Source: Enterobacillus tribolii (GTDB taxonomy: Bacteria; Pseudomonadota; Gammaproteobacteria; Enterobacterales; Enterobacteriaceae). Taken from it: DNA of 64,000 nt. The notes beneath the pieces were generated by a model. It did no database searches, had not been told where the DNA came from, and was given only the letters and a program-made list of their open reading frames with translations. This document shows positions 16,971 to 25,105 of this stretch, in pieces. The stretch covers positions 1 to 64,000 of the forward strand of contig NZ_QRAP01000009.1 in NCBI RefSeq assembly GCF_003363015.1, given 5' to 3'. Within the stretch, counting starts at the first letter, position 1. Each line of letters opens with the position of its first letter. The position numbers and the translations under genes are program-made.

Positions 16971-17285
16971 TTACTCCTCTATCAGGGTGATTTGAATACG
17001 GTTTTCCACTACGCGCAGGGGATAGCGCTTCAGGTCGCGGCCGCCCGGTTCACGCAGGCACTGGCCGGTTTTGATGTCAAACACCGCCTCATGCAACGGG
17101 CATTCCACCTTGCCGTCTTCGACGAACCCCTGACTCAGCAGGGCATAAGCGTGGGGGCAGACGTCTTCCAGCGCGTAGTACTCGCCGTCCACCAGATAGA
17201 TGCCAATCTCTTTACCGCCGACGGTGCCTGAAAATGGAAATTCCTCTTTCACATGAGACACTTCGCACACGTTGGTCCAGCTCAT
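16971..17285 (-). CDS. Rieske-type [2Fe-2S] ferredoxin
   Basis: The 104-residue protein has one Rieske cluster site: Cys43-Pro-His45 and Cys62-x2-His65 (DVCPHAYALL and VECPLHEAVFD). The length and the HEAVFDIKTG segment match BphA3/CarAc-type ferredoxins. It is the first gene of the 14-gene leftward operon, and its ATG lies about 57 nt downstream of the predicted transcription start. It should carry electrons from the FAD reductase (11810-13009) to the oxygenase alpha subunit. Confidence 0.9.
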   Translation of the reverse strand: MSWTNVCEVSHVKEEFPFSGTVGGKEIGIYLVDGEYYALEDVCPHAYALLSQGFVEDGKVECPLHEAVFDIKTGQCLREPGGRDLKRYPLRVVENRIQITLIEE

Positions 17286-17307
17286 AAAAGTGTTCCCCTA
17301 TCTATTT

Positions 17308-17323
17308 GTTTCATATATGAAAC
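17308..17323. promoter_or_regulatory. Perfect 16-bp palindrome, candidate IclR-family operator
   Basis: GTTTCATATATGAAAC is fully self-complementary. It lies in the predicted 5' leader of the catabolic operon, between the -10 element (17349-17354) and the first gene (17285). The TTTCA/TGAAA half-sites resemble those of IclR-family sites such as KdgR boxes. An imperfect half-site (GTTTCTTATG) follows at 17327. A position downstream of the start site suggests repression by roadblock. Confidence 0.6.
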
Positions 17324-17348
17324 TTTGTTTCTTATGTGGTACATGATC

Positions 17349-17377
17349 TCTATACTGGGCGAATAAAATACCGTCAA
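17349..17377 (-). promoter_or_regulatory. Sigma70 promoter of the catabolic operon
   Basis: On the minus strand TTGACG (17377-17372) and TATAGA (17354-17349) are separated by exactly 17 bp. Both hexamers are close to consensus. The expected start is near 17342, giving a ~57-nt leader that contains the 16-bp palindrome. Confidence 0.7.
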
Positions 17378-17565
17378 CCAAAAGAAACAAAAAAATAACA
17401 AACAAGAAACAATAATGAAGCAAATGTGAGGGGCATCACGATTCACAAAATGAATGATTTTCACCGGGCGCCTGCCGCATCGGCATTTCCCGTATCGTTG
17501 ATAGCGGAGTAAACTGCACCACGCCCCACGGGCCGAACCGACGCTAATTTCAGGAGAAGGAACTC

Positions 17566-18396
17566 ATGCTATCCCTGCCCCGTATTTGCCTGCTGGCGCT
17601 GTGCCTGGCGGGTGCCGCTCACGCTGACGATCAGCAGCGCTGTGATGAAACGATGCTGGACGCGCTGGCCGGGCAGTTGAACATGGAGGGCTGGGCGCTG
17701 CCGGAAAATGCCCGGTCTGGTACGCTGGTGGCCTCAGCCTGTAAGCCCTGGCCGGATGATGAGAAGCAAACCGTCGTCGCCGTGGCGTACACCGACCGCG
17801 ATGAACATGCCGCGCCGGGGGAGCGCAACGTGCATTTGCTGCTGGCCAAAGCAGACACCCGCAGCGGGCGGTTGCTCAGCGAGTACCGCGAAGATATTGG
17901 CGAAGACGCTATGTGGGAAGTCGGCGCCAACTCCCTGCGCATCGATACCGCGCGCTATCATCTGGCGCCGGGCGTGCGGGCGTTTGGCATCAATTTTCAC
18001 AGTGCGGCGCGCGGCGCCAGTTGCCCCGATGGCTGGGCCAATAATTTGCTGACGCTGGTGGTGCCCGAAGGCCGGAGCCTGCGTCCGGTTTTCCGCACGT
18101 ACCTCGATCAATGGGAGTCAATCACGCCGGGCCTGTGCCCGTCAGATCAACAGGCCAGGGTTGAAGCGTCACACCTGACGATCGGGATTGGTAAAGGAAA
18201 ATCCGCCGGTTTCGCGGATCTGGAGATCACCTCGCACGTGACCGAAAGCGATGAAACCGTCCGTACGGTGAAACGGGTGCTGCGCTATGACGGCAAACAG
18301 TATCCTTTCGAAGAATGGTCAACATTCTGGATGAGTACGACGCGGGAGAATGATGGCGCAGCAGAAGCGCCTGCGGCCTCTGAAGCCCCGCAATAA
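17566..18396 (+). CDS. Secreted (periplasmic) protein of unknown function
   Basis: The 276-residue protein has a Sec signal peptide (MLSLPRICLLALCLAGAAHA, cleavage after AHA) and an Ala/Glu-rich tail. It contains four Cys in the mature part (QQRCDE, SACKP, ASCPDG, GLCPSD), suggesting disulfides in the periplasm. A strong AGGAGAAGG ribosome site precedes the ATG. I do not recognise a domain. It is divergent from the catabolic operon and convergent with the DUF1287 gene, so it is probably a separate single-gene unit. Confidence 0.75.
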   Translation: MLSLPRICLLALCLAGAAHADDQQRCDETMLDALAGQLNMEGWALPENARSGTLVASACKPWPDDEKQTVVAVAYTDRDEHAAPGERNVHLLLAKADTRSGRLLSEYREDIGEDAMWEVGANSLRIDTARYHLAPGVRAFGINFHSAARGASCPDGWANNLLTLVVPEGRSLRPVFRTYLDQWESITPGLCPSDQQARVEASHLTIGIGKGKSAGFADLEITSHVTESDETVRTVKRVLRYDGKQYPFEEWSTFWMSTTRENDGAAEAPAASEAPQ

Positions 18397-18401
18397 ACAC
18401 A

Positions 18402-18998
18402 TCAGCGCGTAAAATAGCGGTAATGCCCGGTAATCTCCCAGGTAAACAACATGTCGTCCTGGCGCGCGCCGCGGCCCACGTTGTGGACGATCAGCGGCGT
18501 ACCGGCAAAATTTTTCTCGTTGCTGACGACGCCGATATGCGGCCGTCCATTGGGCAATACCCAGCTGACGATATCCCCCGGCAGATAATTTTCCGGCTGA
18601 CGGGTCACCGGCAGCGACTGATGATGGCGGCTCAGGTAGACGCGGATGTTTGGCACCCGGCGGTGATCGATATTGCGATCGGTGGTTTTCAGCCCCCACA
18701 ACGCGGGGTAGCGGGAAAAGTTGGCACGCATATCCAGATGGATTTTTTGCTGTAAATCTTCCCCGGTGTGGCGCAGCGCCCGGATCACCACGTCGGTACA
18801 CACGCCGCGCTCGATCGGCACGTCGCCGTTGGGGTAGCCGATGGTTTCATAACGGGCGTCGTAGTAGAGGGTACGGCCTATCTGTTCCCTGGCGCCCTCC
18901 AGCACGGCGGCATTGGTCAGTGGCTCGGCAGGAACCGGCATCACGGCAGCGCAAAAAGAGAAAATACCGCCAAATAATGCGCATAGGGGTGAGAGCAT
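18402..18998 (-). CDS. DUF1287-family secreted protein
   Basis: The 198-residue protein has an N-terminal signal peptide (MLSPLCALFGGIFSFCAAVM). The mature part carries the DUF1287 core: a conserved Cys in RGVCTDVVIRALR (residues ~65-77), the HLDMRANF segment, and a C-terminal GRPHIGVV plus LIVHNVGRGARQDD. The Cys and the two later His fit an NlpC/P60-like cysteine hydrolase fold, as assumed for DUF1287, but the substrate is not known. The start at 18998 has AAGGACA upstream; a longer frame to 19070 adds no signal-like sequence. It is convergent with the secreted protein gene (5-bp gap). Confidence 0.8.
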   Translation of the reverse strand: MLSPLCALFGGIFSFCAAVMPVPAEPLTNAAVLEGAREQIGRTLYYDARYETIGYPNGDVPIERGVCTDVVIRALRHTGEDLQQKIHLDMRANFSRYPALWGLKTTDRNIDHRRVPNIRVYLSRHHQSLPVTRQPENYLPGDIVSWVLPNGRPHIGVVSNEKNFAGTPLIVHNVGRGARQDDMLFTWEITGHYRYFTR

Positions 18999-19317
18999 GA
19001 TTGTCCTTAATCGGTGAGGCGCTGTGACGCGATCTGAACAGAGATTAGCGAGAGCAGGTAGGGATCTCAAGAAAATCTGCTTAAGGGTAAGAGCGTAGCT
19101 ACTACGTAAGTTATTTTAGTGCTGGAATATAATATTAATATAGAAAATATCTAAAATGCGATACATCTCTTCAAAAAATTATTCATCTACAAAATTACCG
19201 CAGTAATAATAGTTCAGACAAACAATACTCCAGCAAACAATTTTATTTTACCTGACTAAGAGACACTTACACATTTATATAGTAGCATGCCATAAAAATG
19301 TTAATGGAGTAATTTTT
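18999..19317. other. AT-rich divergent spacer before the lysozyme gene
   Basis: About 320 bp lie between the DUF1287 start and the lysozyme start. The sequence becomes strongly AT-rich from ~19090, marking the left edge of the low-GC islet that continues to ~20400. A TATATAGTA stretch near 19277 could serve as a -10 region for the lysozyme gene. No small gene was found. Confidence 0.45.
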
Positions 19318-19932
19318 ATGGCATCCCCTGAAAATAATGCTTCAAATACAATACTTCGTGGTCAAATGACCTTCGATGCCGAAGGGACTAACGTACGTGG
19401 TTCAAGAAATTACAGTCGTGTAGTTCACTGGCCTGGTAATGAGCTTTCTGGTGTAACAATTGGCAGAGGATACGATCTTGGTAATCGTACGCAAGAGCAG
19501 GCATATTCCGATTTACGGAGGGTTGGGATAAGCGAGTCACAGGCAAGAGCTATCTCATTGGGTGTTGATCGCAAAGGAACCAGAGCCAGAGAATTTGTAA
19601 ATAATAACAGGAGTACAATAGGCGAAATAACAGCACAGCAAGAGGTTATGCTTTTTAATATGATTTATCCCAATTATGAGAATCGAGCACGCAGAAACTA
19701 TAATAGATATACACGCTCTCTGGCTAACCGCACAGAATGGGAGCAACTACACCCGGCGATTCGTGATGTTGTTGTTGATATGGTATATCAGGGATTTGCC
19801 GGGGAAAGCGCTATGTCTGTAGCCTCTGGGAATGATATAGATGAATTTATTCAATACATTAGAAATAAACCTGCCTATATGGAGTATGAGGGAAACAGAA
19901 AGCGCATTGACTACTTAGATAACAATCGATAA
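19318..19932 (+). CDS. Pesticin-type lysozyme (muramidase), candidate antibacterial effector
   Basis: This 204-residue protein matches the T4-lysozyme-like C-terminal domain of pesticin. The FDAEG motif gives Glu22, and TIGRGYDLG gives Thr47 and Asp53. These match pesticin Glu178/Thr201/Asp207, with the same six-residue Thr-Asp spacing. A helical C-terminal half (ALAN/HPAIRDVVVDMVYQG) follows. There is no signal peptide, so it must be delivered by a secretion system, by lysis, or from another fusion. A GGAG site precedes the ATG. The base composition is AT-rich and unlike the flanking genome. The next gene encodes an LprI-like lysozyme inhibitor, so this looks like a toxin-immunity pair. Confidence 0.8.
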   Translation: MASPENNASNTILRGQMTFDAEGTNVRGSRNYSRVVHWPGNELSGVTIGRGYDLGNRTQEQAYSDLRRVGISESQARAISLGVDRKGTRAREFVNNNRSTIGEITAQQEVMLFNMIYPNYENRARRNYNRYTRSLANRTEWEQLHPAIRDVVVDMVYQGFAGESAMSVASGNDIDEFIQYIRNKPAYMEYEGNRKRIDYLDNNR

Positions 19933-19947
19933 TTTGGTGGAAATCAG

Positions 19948-20379
19948 ATGAAAAATGGAAATTTATTATTTTTATTAGCACTATTATTTAACTATGCAGA
20001 GATAGCCCATGCCGACATTTACTATGATTACCTGAACAGGAACAAGTCAGGTTTGTGCAACGAGATTGTTAAAGGTAAAAGTTATATGGAAACATATCAA
20101 TGTACATCACTAATGCTGAAAGACTCAAAACAAAAAATCGAAAGCAAAGCTAAAGAGGTAAAACTTGAATTAGGAAAAATGTATAAACCAAAGAAAAAAA
20201 TAGCCATATTTAACAATGCACAGAATGCCTGGGTGGAATACGTAGAAAAGCAATGCGCATATAAATTGATAGGTTATGAGGGAAATACGCCTCTATATCA
20301 ATCGACAAAAGACCTATGTTTTGCTGTAGAGAATTATAGACGGTTAGACGTGTTAGCTGGCGAGCCTTCCATTCCATAA
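19948..20379 (+). CDS. LprI-like periplasmic lysozyme inhibitor, candidate immunity protein
   Basis: The 143-residue protein has a Sec signal peptide (ending EIAHA) followed by a mature domain with four Cys. The conserved NNAQNAWVEYVEKQCAY segment matches the LprI/DUF1311 pattern (AQxxWxxYxxxxC). LprI proteins are known lysozyme inhibitors in the periplasm. The gene starts 15 bp after the lysozyme stop and shares its low GC, so the two are probably co-transcribed. Periplasmic placement is right for protection against an incoming peptidoglycan hydrolase. Confidence 0.75.
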   Translation: MKNGNLLFLLALLFNYAEIAHADIYYDYLNRNKSGLCNEIVKGKSYMETYQCTSLMLKDSKQKIESKAKEVKLELGKMYKPKKKIAIFNNAQNAWVEYVEKQCAYKLIGYEGNTPLYQSTKDLCFAVENYRRLDVLAGEPSIP

Positions 20380-20397
20380 TTAATTAAAGGACATACT

Positions 20398-21221
<824 letters not shown>

Positions 21222-21248
21222 TCAGCAAAAACGCCCACAAACCGTAAT

Positions 21249-21335
21249 TGGACTGCCCCCACGACAGTAGACAAATTCTGTCCTCACGACGAGGCCTGTT
21301 CAAAGGCCTCCGGACTGACGCCGCCCAGGCCGCGA
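21249..21335 (-). mobile_element. IS3-family remnant (transposase C-terminus and one terminal repeat)
   Basis: On the minus strand codons for GLGGVSPEAFEQASS and a stop (21284-21286) match the C-terminus of IS3-family OrfB transposases (SxLGGVSPEAFE). A terminal-repeat-like end follows at 21249-21273 (starts tggactgcccccacgac on plus). Only ~90 bp remain, with no other end visible. It records a past insertion followed by deletion. Confidence 0.6.
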
Positions 21336-21339
21336 ACTG

Positions 21340-21437
21340 TGCATATGGCGCATAAACGCACCATCAGGCGCCAGTTGAAAGGCGTTTACGCCCGGATCGT
21401 GGGTCGGTAACGGCAGTGAACGGTTTTCATACCGCAT
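21340..21437 (-). pseudogene. Truncated gene of unknown function abutting the IS3 remnant
   Basis: On the minus strand an ATG at 21437 with an AGGAAAGG ribosome site opens a frame beginning MRYENRSLPLPTHDPGVNAF. It is cut after ~32 codons where the IS3-family tail begins. The frame is also open upstream of the ATG for ~18 codons, so this could be an internal fragment. I do not recognise the family. Confidence 0.4.
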
Positions 21438-21783
21438 CGCAACGCCTTTCCTGATGGTGATCTGCGCCGGGTAAAAATCCGATACCCCTCACAATAACAG
21501 CACTATTCGTGTGGTTTATGGTTTCCGGCATAGTATATTTCCAACCCCCTTCTCAGCAACCCGAGGCGAGTGTGCAGCTGGGCATTGTAGTCAATCAATA
21601 ACATTTTCTGACCTGCGTCAGAAAAACGCCCGACGCCGTGTGACGTTTGCACTGGCGCCATTTTGATTGCACGAAATTCAATGCCAGATACGACACACAA
21701 ACCGTCATTCCGTTGTTCCTGTTTGTTGAATTTCGCTGTTTGCCATTTGTACCCAATGACCTCAACTTCCGGAGTACAACCAC
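21438..21783. other. Spacer upstream of the MdfA-type efflux gene
   Basis: About 345 bp lie between the truncated gene and the MFS start. A 65-codon minus-strand frame at 21503-21700 has no gene-like features. The region presumably carries the efflux gene promoter. I see no clear operator or repeat. Confidence 0.4.
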
Positions 21784-23025
21784 ATGCAGTTTATCGCAAA
21801 ATGGATAGCACGCCCCTCCGCCATGCTGTTTTTCCCGATGGCGCTGATTCTTTACGACTTTTCCGCCTACCTGACCACGGACATGATCCAGCCCGGCATC
21901 ATCAACGTGGTACGGGAATTTAACGCCGACGTCAGCCTCGCGCCCGCCTCCGTCAGCCTGTACATGGCCGGCGGCATGGCGCTGCAATGGCTGCTGGGGC
22001 CGCTGTCAGACCGGGTCGGCCGCCGCCCGGTGCTGTTGACCGGCGCACTGATCTTCAGCCTGGCCTGCGCCGCCGTGTTGTTCACCACCTCAATGGAACA
22101 GTATCTGGTCGCGCGTTTTATTCAGGGCACCAGCGTCTGTTTCATCGCCACCGTCGGCTATGTCACGGTGCAGGAAGCCTTTCACGAAACCAAGGCGATA
22201 AAGCTGATGGCGATCATCACCTCAATCGTTCTGATCGCCCCGCTCATCGGCCCACTGTGCGGCGCTGCCCTGATGCATTTCGTTCACTGGAAGATCCTGT
22301 TCGCGCTGATTGCCGTCATGGGCTTCATCGCCTGGCTGGGCCTGCTGTTCAACATGCCGGAAACCATCAAAAAGAGAGGCGCGCCGTTCAGCGCTACCGG
22401 CGTCGCCCGCGACTTCCGCGCGGTATTCCACAACCGGATTTTCCTTACCGGCGCCGTAACTATCTCGCTCAGCTACATCCCGATGATGGCCTGGGTAGCG
22501 GTATCGCCGGTGATCCTGATTGACGACGGCGGGCTGACTTCATCGCAGTTCGCCTGGACGCAGGTGCCGGTCTTCGGCGCGGTGATTCTGGCGAACATGG
22601 TGGTGGCCCGTTTTATCCGTGATCCGGCATCGCCGCGCTTTATCCGCGCCAGCGTGCCGGTTCAGCTCACCGGTTTGGTCATCGCCGTGGCGGGGAACCT
22701 GCTGTTTACGCATGTCTGGTTGTGGTCAGTGCTGGGCACCAGCGTGTACGCCTTCGGCATCGGGCTGATTTTCCCGACGTTATTCCGCTTTACGCTGTTC
22801 TCCAACGATCTGCCGAAGGGCACGGTGTCGGCTTCGCTCAACATCGTCATCCTCAGCGTATGCGCCGCTTCGGTTGAAGTGGGCCGCTGGCTGTACCTCG
22901 ACATGGGCGGACGGCTGATCTTTCACACGATGGCGCTGGTGTCCGGAGTCGCTATGGCGTTTTTTCTGGCAGCGTTGCTGCGATTGCTGAAGGAAAGAAG
23001 TGAAAGTATGGCGGCAGAGGAATAA
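21784..23025 (+). CDS. MdfA-family multidrug efflux MFS transporter
   Basis: The 413-residue, 12-helix MFS protein has an MdfA-type first helix ([16 protein letters not shown]) and the drug:H+ antiporter motif A ([14 protein letters not shown]) after helix 2. E. coli MdfA has acidic residues Glu26 and Asp34 in helix 1; here the equivalents are Asp25 and Asp33, so the first is Asp rather than Glu. The length matches (MdfA is 410). It should export lipophilic cations or neutral drugs with proton antiport. It stands alone, followed by a strong terminator. Confidence 0.85.
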   Translation: MQFIAKWIARPSAMLFFPMALILYDFSAYLTTDMIQPGIINVVREFNADVSLAPASVSLYMAGGMALQWLLGPLSDRVGRRPVLLTGALIFSLACAAVLFTTSMEQYLVARFIQGTSVCFIATVGYVTVQEAFHETKAIKLMAIITSIVLIAPLIGPLCGAALMHFVHWKILFALIAVMGFIAWLGLLFNMPETIKKRGAPFSATGVARDFRAVFHNRIFLTGAVTISLSYIPMMAWVAVSPVILIDDGGLTSSQFAWTQVPVFGAVILANMVVARFIRDPASPRFIRASVPVQLTGLVIAVAGNLLFTHVWLWSVLGTSVYAFGIGLIFPTLFRFTLFSNDLPKGTVSASLNIVILSVCAASVEVGRWLYLDMGGRLIFHTMALVSGVAMAFFLAALLRLLKERSESMAAEE

Positions 23026-23041
23026 CCCGCGACATGAAGAA

Positions 23042-23069
23042 AAAACAGCCAACCCTCGTTGGCTGTTTT
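23042..23069. terminator. Bidirectional rho-independent terminator
   Basis: AAAACAGCCAAC and GTTGGCTGTTTT form a perfect 12-bp stem with a 4-nt loop. T-runs occur on both strands. It separates the convergent efflux gene and the secreted repeat protein gene. Confidence 0.85.
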
Positions 23070-23080
23070 CACCGGCGCCG

Positions 23081-25105
23081 TTATTTCACCGATCCGAAAT
23101 CCGGTTTCGGGCAGTTATAGCCGAAGCCTGGCGTCCAGTCATACTGCGTTCCGTTGGCGATGTAACGCTTATACAGCGCCCGCCCGGTTTTTGCGTCGCG
23201 GGCGATAACCCAGCCGGCAGCGTTGCACAGCACGGCGGCATAGGGCTGGGATTTGGGCGGCAGCAGATCGGCGGCTTTCTCCGCCAGTTTCACTGCCTGC
23301 CAGCGATAATGCAGGAAACGTTGGTCGGCAACAGGCAGTGACTGTTTGGCGCGGCTGGCTTCAGCAACGCTGATCCAGCTTTTCTCCTTCCGTTCGCGGG
23401 TGTCGAAGGCGTCGCCCAGATAAGAGAAGCTGCCTTCATACACGGCATAATCCGGCGTCATTTCATAGCCGGTCAGCGCCATTCCCTCAGTGCGCAGGCG
23501 TACGGCAGCCTGGTAGTAAGCCCCGGCGCGGGCAACTTTGTTGCTTTTCTTATCGGCGCCCTGAGCCAGCAAACCCGCCAGTTCCTGAGCGGACTGGCGA
23601 TAATTGGGAATATCGAAGTAGCGCAGGGCATCCTCATAACGGCCGACGCGCATCAGGCGGCGCGCCAGCAGCTCACGCAGCTGTAAATCCGGCGTCAGCG
23701 GCTGCCAGTCATATTGCTCTCCGGCCCGCGGCTTGAGCGGCGTTGCCGGCGGCGGCGCATTTTTATCGACGAACTGCCGCAGCTCATCCAGCGTCAGAAC
23801 GCGCTCGGCGATGTCGGCCACATCCTGCCAGTAAATATCCTTGCCCCGGTACAGCAGCGTCATCGCCTGCACGTATTCCCCGCGGTTAAGCGCCAGAATC
23901 GCCTGTTCCCCGGAAACGCGGCACACCGGCACGATATTTTCCTGTTCGAAGCTCTCATTGCGTTGATCTCCCCACGACTCGTCGCTGGGAAATGCGGCAG
24001 CGGCCCTGGCATAATTCGCGGTGGCCGTGGCGACATCGCCTTTGCGGAGCGCCATTTTGGCCCGCAGCCACCAGCTCAGCCCGCCGTCGCCGGCGTTCTT
24101 CAGCAACGTCTCCGTCAGCGGATAATTACCGGCGCGATAGGCCAGCGCCGCCAGCCGGTCGCTGCCGGCAAATCCTGTTTTCACATGACGCCCCAGCAGC
24201 TCAACCACCCCGCTGACCGTGCGCGCCACGTCCTCCGGCGAATTGTTGTTGTCGGCCCATTGCAGGTTGCCGCTGCGGGTAAACAGTTCGATGGTGACCA
24301 GTTGCTGGATCAGCGGATCGTCGATGCTTTTCTCCAGCGCGGCGCGGTTGGCCGTTTTAATCAGATAAGCGGAGAGATATTGCAGGGAAAGCCCGCCGAC
24401 CGGGTCGCCCTGCGCCGCCTGGCGCGCATAAAGATGCGCGGCGCCCGGCAGATCGCCCAGCCACACACTGATGCGCCCCGCCTGGCCCAGGCTCGCCAGC
24501 GACAGATACGCCGGATCGGGCGCGCCCGCCTTCACCGCTTCAACCACCTCGCCAAAGACCTGCAACGCCTCACGCAGCGCCGCGGGCTCAGCGCGACCGT
24601 CCGTTGCCGTGGCTCCGCCCTCTTCCTGCGCGGGGAAGTCGCCCATCAGCGCCCGCCCCAGCGAATAGCGGGCCTTCAGCCCCCAGTCGCTCTGCTGCTC
24701 CGCCGGCAGCGCCAGCACCTGACGGAAATAATCCGCGGCTTTGGCGCCGTCCCGCAGGTGGAACGCCAGCGCGCCCAACGTATACAGCCGTGCCGCCTCC
24801 GGCAGATCGACCTTCATCTGTTCCGCTTCAGCCAACGAGCTGCTGCCCCTCAGTTGCGCAATCGCCGGCGCCGGCGCTTCAGGCTCCGCGGGTTGCTGCC
24901 AGCGCGGCAGGCCATCATCGAACGTCGCCAGGCGGCTGGCTTCGAAAGCGTAATTACCCTCCGGCATATACAGCAGCGTGGCGTTACGGTCCAGCAACAG
25001 GCGGTACGGGAAGTCCGGGCCGCAGGCCTGACCCGGCAGGGCGATACCCAGCGCGGATATCACCAGCATTTTCAGCGGAAAACGGGAAAACTCAGGGCGT
25101 AACAT
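23081..25105 (-). CDS. Large secreted helical-repeat protein of unknown function
   Basis: The 674-residue protein has an N-terminal signal segment (LKMLVISALGIALPGQA) directly followed by CGPDFPYRLL. The Cys after GQA could be a lipoprotein site, although the lipobox is poor. The rest is rich in TPR/Sel1-like helical pairs (ARLYTLGALAFHLRDGAKAA then DYFRQVL near 150; RLMRVGRYEDALRYFDIPNY). The start at 25105 has GGAGG six bases upstream. It overlaps the upstream DUF3142 gene by 14 bp, so the two are translated together. I do not recognise a characterised homologue. An envelope-associated scaffold is likely. Confidence 0.72.
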   Translation of the reverse strand: MLRPEFSRFPLKMLVISALGIALPGQACGPDFPYRLLLDRNATLLYMPEGNYAFEASRLATFDDGLPRWQQPAEPEAPAPAIAQLRGSSSLAEAEQMKVDLPEAARLYTLGALAFHLRDGAKAADYFRQVLALPAEQQSDWGLKARYSLGRALMGDFPAQEEGGATATDGRAEPAALREALQVFGEVVEAVKAGAPDPAYLSLASLGQAGRISVWLGDLPGAAHLYARQAAQGDPVGGLSLQYLSAYLIKTANRAALEKSIDDPLIQQLVTIELFTRSGNLQWADNNNSPEDVARTVSGVVELLGRHVKTGFAGSDRLAALAYRAGNYPLTETLLKNAGDGGLSWWLRAKMALRKGDVATATANYARAAAAFPSDESWGDQRNESFEQENIVPVCRVSGEQAILALNRGEYVQAMTLLYRGKDIYWQDVADIAERVLTLDELRQFVDKNAPPPATPLKPRAGEQYDWQPLTPDLQLRELLARRLMRVGRYEDALRYFDIPNYRQSAQELAGLLAQGADKKSNKVARAGAYYQAAVRLRTEGMALTGYEMTPDYAVYEGSFSYLGDAFDTRERKEKSWISVAEASRAKQSLPVADQRFLHYRWQAVKLAEKAADLLPPKSQPYAAVLCNAAGWVIARDAKTGRALYKRYIANGTQYDWTPGFGYNCPKPDFGSVK

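Noticed and set aside
14861-17285. A beta subunit gene for the Rieske oxygenase
   Set aside because: The only small unassigned protein (16658-16966) is 102 residues, too short and unlike the ~170-residue beta subunit fold; the oxygenase resembles alpha-only types.
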